A stretch of 64,000 bases of DNA, taken from assembly GCF_022376445.1 (NCBI RefSeq), contig NW_025955102.1:45482-109481 (forward strand), in the 5' to 3' direction. Source of the DNA: Fomitopsis serialis (taxonomy: Eukaryota > Basidiomycota > Agaricomycetes > Polyporales > Fomitopsidaceae). The notes under the pieces are model-generated. The model had not been told where the DNA came from, did not search any database, and saw only the letters and a program-made list of their open reading frames with translations. A program made the position numbers and the translations under genes. Shown here piece after piece: positions 62,080 to 64,000 of this stretch; position 1 is the first letter of the stretch, and each line of letters begins with the position of its first letter.

Positions 62080-63062
62080 TGTCGTGTCTGTCGGCGTGGT
62101 TGTCACCGCCGTGTCCGATGACTGCTGTGGCAGGGCCCCAGAAGCTGCCGATGCTTAATGACTCTGTCAAGCGCTCAACTGCGTGGGCCAGACGCAGGGC
62201 CAGACGTGGTCAGTGCCATCTCAGACCTGTCAGTCTTCTCAGACCCTCAAATCCAGTTCTCAGGCGACTCGGAAGTTTGCTGACTAGACTCTAACACCGC
62301 AAGCGTACATCCCGGTCAGACATGTAGCGTTCACCATGTGGCTTGCGCGTGCGTCTTGGGATTTGTACTACTGATACTTCCGCCTCAGGTTCTGACAAGT
62401 CCACGTCGCCTACAGATCTCAACATTAATATACGTTCATGCAGCGCAAATGGGGGCGTTGGGCGCTGCCGCAGCTCGAGAAACCATCACACCTGACAAGA
62501 ACAAACGTCATGCGCGTCCACACCAGCACTCACATGCATGTCCATCTCGTCCGCACAAGAGATTGCCGCCCTGTCAATGACATAGCTACTGATGCAATTG
62601 GGTCGACGACTCATCCTGATTGTCGTCGGATGGTCTTGCAGACCTTGCGTGGAGGGACTTGCGTTGAGAATGCAATTCTCCTTGGGCCCGCAGAGGGATT
62701 GCCTTCGTGCAATAGTCATGTCGGGCGCGTGCAAGCCTAATACTGGCCCCAAATTGCAAGCTGTCCGATCGGCCGCGAGTACCTGCGGCGTAGCGATGCT
62801 GTGGATCAGCTTCTGGAGGCGTGTGCACCGTGTGTTTGCCAGATTCCCGGGAAGTAAGGTGGGTGGGTGACGTCCGAGCATGGAGCCTGTCTAGCTTGAA
62901 ACTTGAAACTTTGACAGGGATGCCTGGGGCAGCCGCGGTCAGTAGAGAACAATTGGTATCAGACTCGGAGGAAGCCAGGGATATACGTTGTGAGTTCAGT
63001 CACTGCGTAGTCACAGCACGTAACTGAGGAGATCCAGCCTCTCCTAAAGTCACACAAGAATG

Positions 63063-63071
63063 CTATATAAG
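63063..63071 (+). promoter_or_regulatory. TATA box of right secreted-protein gene
   Basis: GCTATATAAGAGCCC about 80 bp before the ATG, conserved with the left copy. Confidence 0.65.
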
Positions 63072-63148
63072 AGCCCACGAGTTGGTCAATGGCTCTTCAT
63101 CACAAGCACACCGTCTCAGACAACCGCACCAATTCACATTCAACGACC

Positions 63149-63629
63149 ATGAAGTTCTCCAGCACTGTCACCTCCGGCTTCGCCATTGCCATGGCTCTTC
63201 TCGCTCCAGTGAAGGCCGACTTCTACGCCAACTTCTTCGATGGTACGTTCACCTATCCTCTTATACGGATTCTGAACTGACATACCCTCCATTCGCTCAG
63301 ACTCCGCCTGCTCTGTGAACGGCGGCGAAGGCGTCGACATCCGCAACACTGGCTGCCTGGGCGAGGCCGGCCGTGGCTCCGTCTACATCCCCAATGATGG
63401 TCTCGGCACCAGCGGCGACAACCAGTACTGCCTCGTCATCACCTCCGGCGACGGGACGTGCACCTGCCAGAACGTCGGCTACGACTTCACCGCTACCGGG
63501 TTCTGCAAGACGCTCAACCCGAGCGACCAGAGCTACCGTTTCGTCGGAGTACGTGATTCTATTTTGCTTGGAATGCAGTGCTGATGATGGATTTTCTGAC
63601 AGGGAGCCTGCGGACACAACAACTGCTAA
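63149..63629 (+). CDS. Small cysteine-rich secreted protein, right copy
   Basis: Exons 63149-63242, 63301-63548 and 63603-63629 have lengths of 94, 248 and 27 nt, exactly as in the left copy, giving 122 residues. The signal peptide MKFSSTVTSGFAIAMALLAP is followed by a mature part with DSACSVNGGEGVDIRN, GCLGEAGRGSVYIPNDGLG, QYCLVITSGDGTCTCQN, GFCKTLNPSDQSYRFVG and GACGHNNC. The eight cysteines are kept; differences from the left copy are scattered substitutions (for example Ile to Phe in the signal peptide, Ser to Thr in the CSC/CTC segment). The gene is intact. Function unknown; secretion is inferred from the signal peptide. Confidence 0.85.
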
Positions 63630-64000
63630 GCTGCTGGCGAACGAGCCCTGTGCTATTTGTTGAGAAGAGGATATGCGCGAGTCTAGTCTCTGTTAGCCAA
63701 GTAACTTATGGGAAGTGTGTGTTGAATGTAACCTGATCTGTTGAACGCTCGCAAGCACTGGGCACTCGTATCAAACAGATTCACTAGTGAACAGCGAGGC
63801 AGTCGCTGGCAGACGTGACGGAGTCGACTGACCGCGTTGGCCCATGCTGTCGGCTGAGCCACCGCTCGAATAATTTGACAATCACTTGGTGAGGAAGTAT
63901 GGCGCAGGTCTTCGTCGGACGTCCTTGACTCCTTCGACGCGAGTCTCCTGGCGCGGTGATTCTCTGGGATTTCCGTCAGGTATAGCCCGGGCGATGGCGA
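63630..64000. other. Right edge, no gene seen
   Basis: 371 bp after the secreted-protein gene with no motif. Similarity to the left arm fades just past the stop codon. Confidence 0.5.

Larger units (their letters stand above)
62080..63630 (+). repeat. Right arm of the dispersed inverted repeat (pairs with 18231-19850)
   Basis: Upstream DNA and gene of the right secreted-protein copy. Shared blocks in inverted order include the CCCCAGAAGCT block near 62134, TCAGACCTGTCAGTCT near 62220, GGCTTGCGCGTGCGTCT near 62340, GCCCCAAATTGCAAGCTGTC near 62745, the TATA region near 63063 and the whole three-exon gene. Both promoters face the interior of the 42-kb segment. Confidence 0.75.

Overview
The window looks like nuclear DNA of an Agaricomycete fungus (Basidiomycota, probably a polypore-like wood or litter fungus). 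Genes carry many short introns (about 40-160 nt, GT..AG, occasional CTAAC/CTGAC branch sites). The fatty acid synthase is a single fused beta-alpha chain. Other fungal hallmarks are a basidiomycete-type sesquiterpene synthase, polyporopepsin-like aspartic peptidases, F-box/leucine-rich families and tiny cysteine-rich secreted proteins. No tRNA, rRNA, CRISPR or bacterial feature was seen.

Layout. 1-2169 (-): N-terminal part of a PMC1-type Ca2+ P-type ATPase running off the left edge. 2170-8901: no recognisable gene. 8902-11959 (-): PEX11-family peroxin with one oversized intron. 13173-17613 (+): two tandem secreted A1 aspartic peptidases. 18231-20512: a small secreted protein gene, a degraded relative of it and a broken double-stranded-RNA-binding (dsRBD) gene. 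20.3-29.5 kb: a segmental duplication in which a dsRBD mini-gene (-) sits upstream of an F-box/LRR gene (+). It is interrupted by a cytochrome P450 and followed by a truncated third F-box gene. 32734-45547 (+): the fused FAS megasynthase. 45843-46813 (-): NMN adenylyltransferase-like gene. 47145-50584 (+): Dbp5/DDX19 mRNA-export helicase. 52294-52856 (+): a small conserved orphan. 56954-58195 (-): VTC1-like polyphosphate polymerase subunit. 58622-59778 (-): sesquiterpene synthase. 63149-63629 (+): a near-identical second copy of the small secreted protein.

Two large-scale patterns stand out. First, the secreted-protein gene with about 1.3 kb of its upstream DNA occurs twice as an inverted repeat (about 18.23-19.85 kb and 62.08-63.63 kb), enclosing some 42 kb. 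Second, at least ten otherwise convincing genes, including the essential FAS, show single-base frame breaks that are nearly always explained by loss of one base from a short homopolymer. The simplest reading is under-polished long-read consensus sequence, so pseudogene calls here need raw-read support.

Housekeeping genes (FAS, Dbp5, PMC1, PEX11, NMNAT, VTC1) alternate with accessory ones (peptidases, P450, terpene synthase, secreted proteins, F-box family). The P450 and the terpene synthase are about 33 kb apart with primary-metabolism genes between them, so I do not call a biosynthetic cluster.
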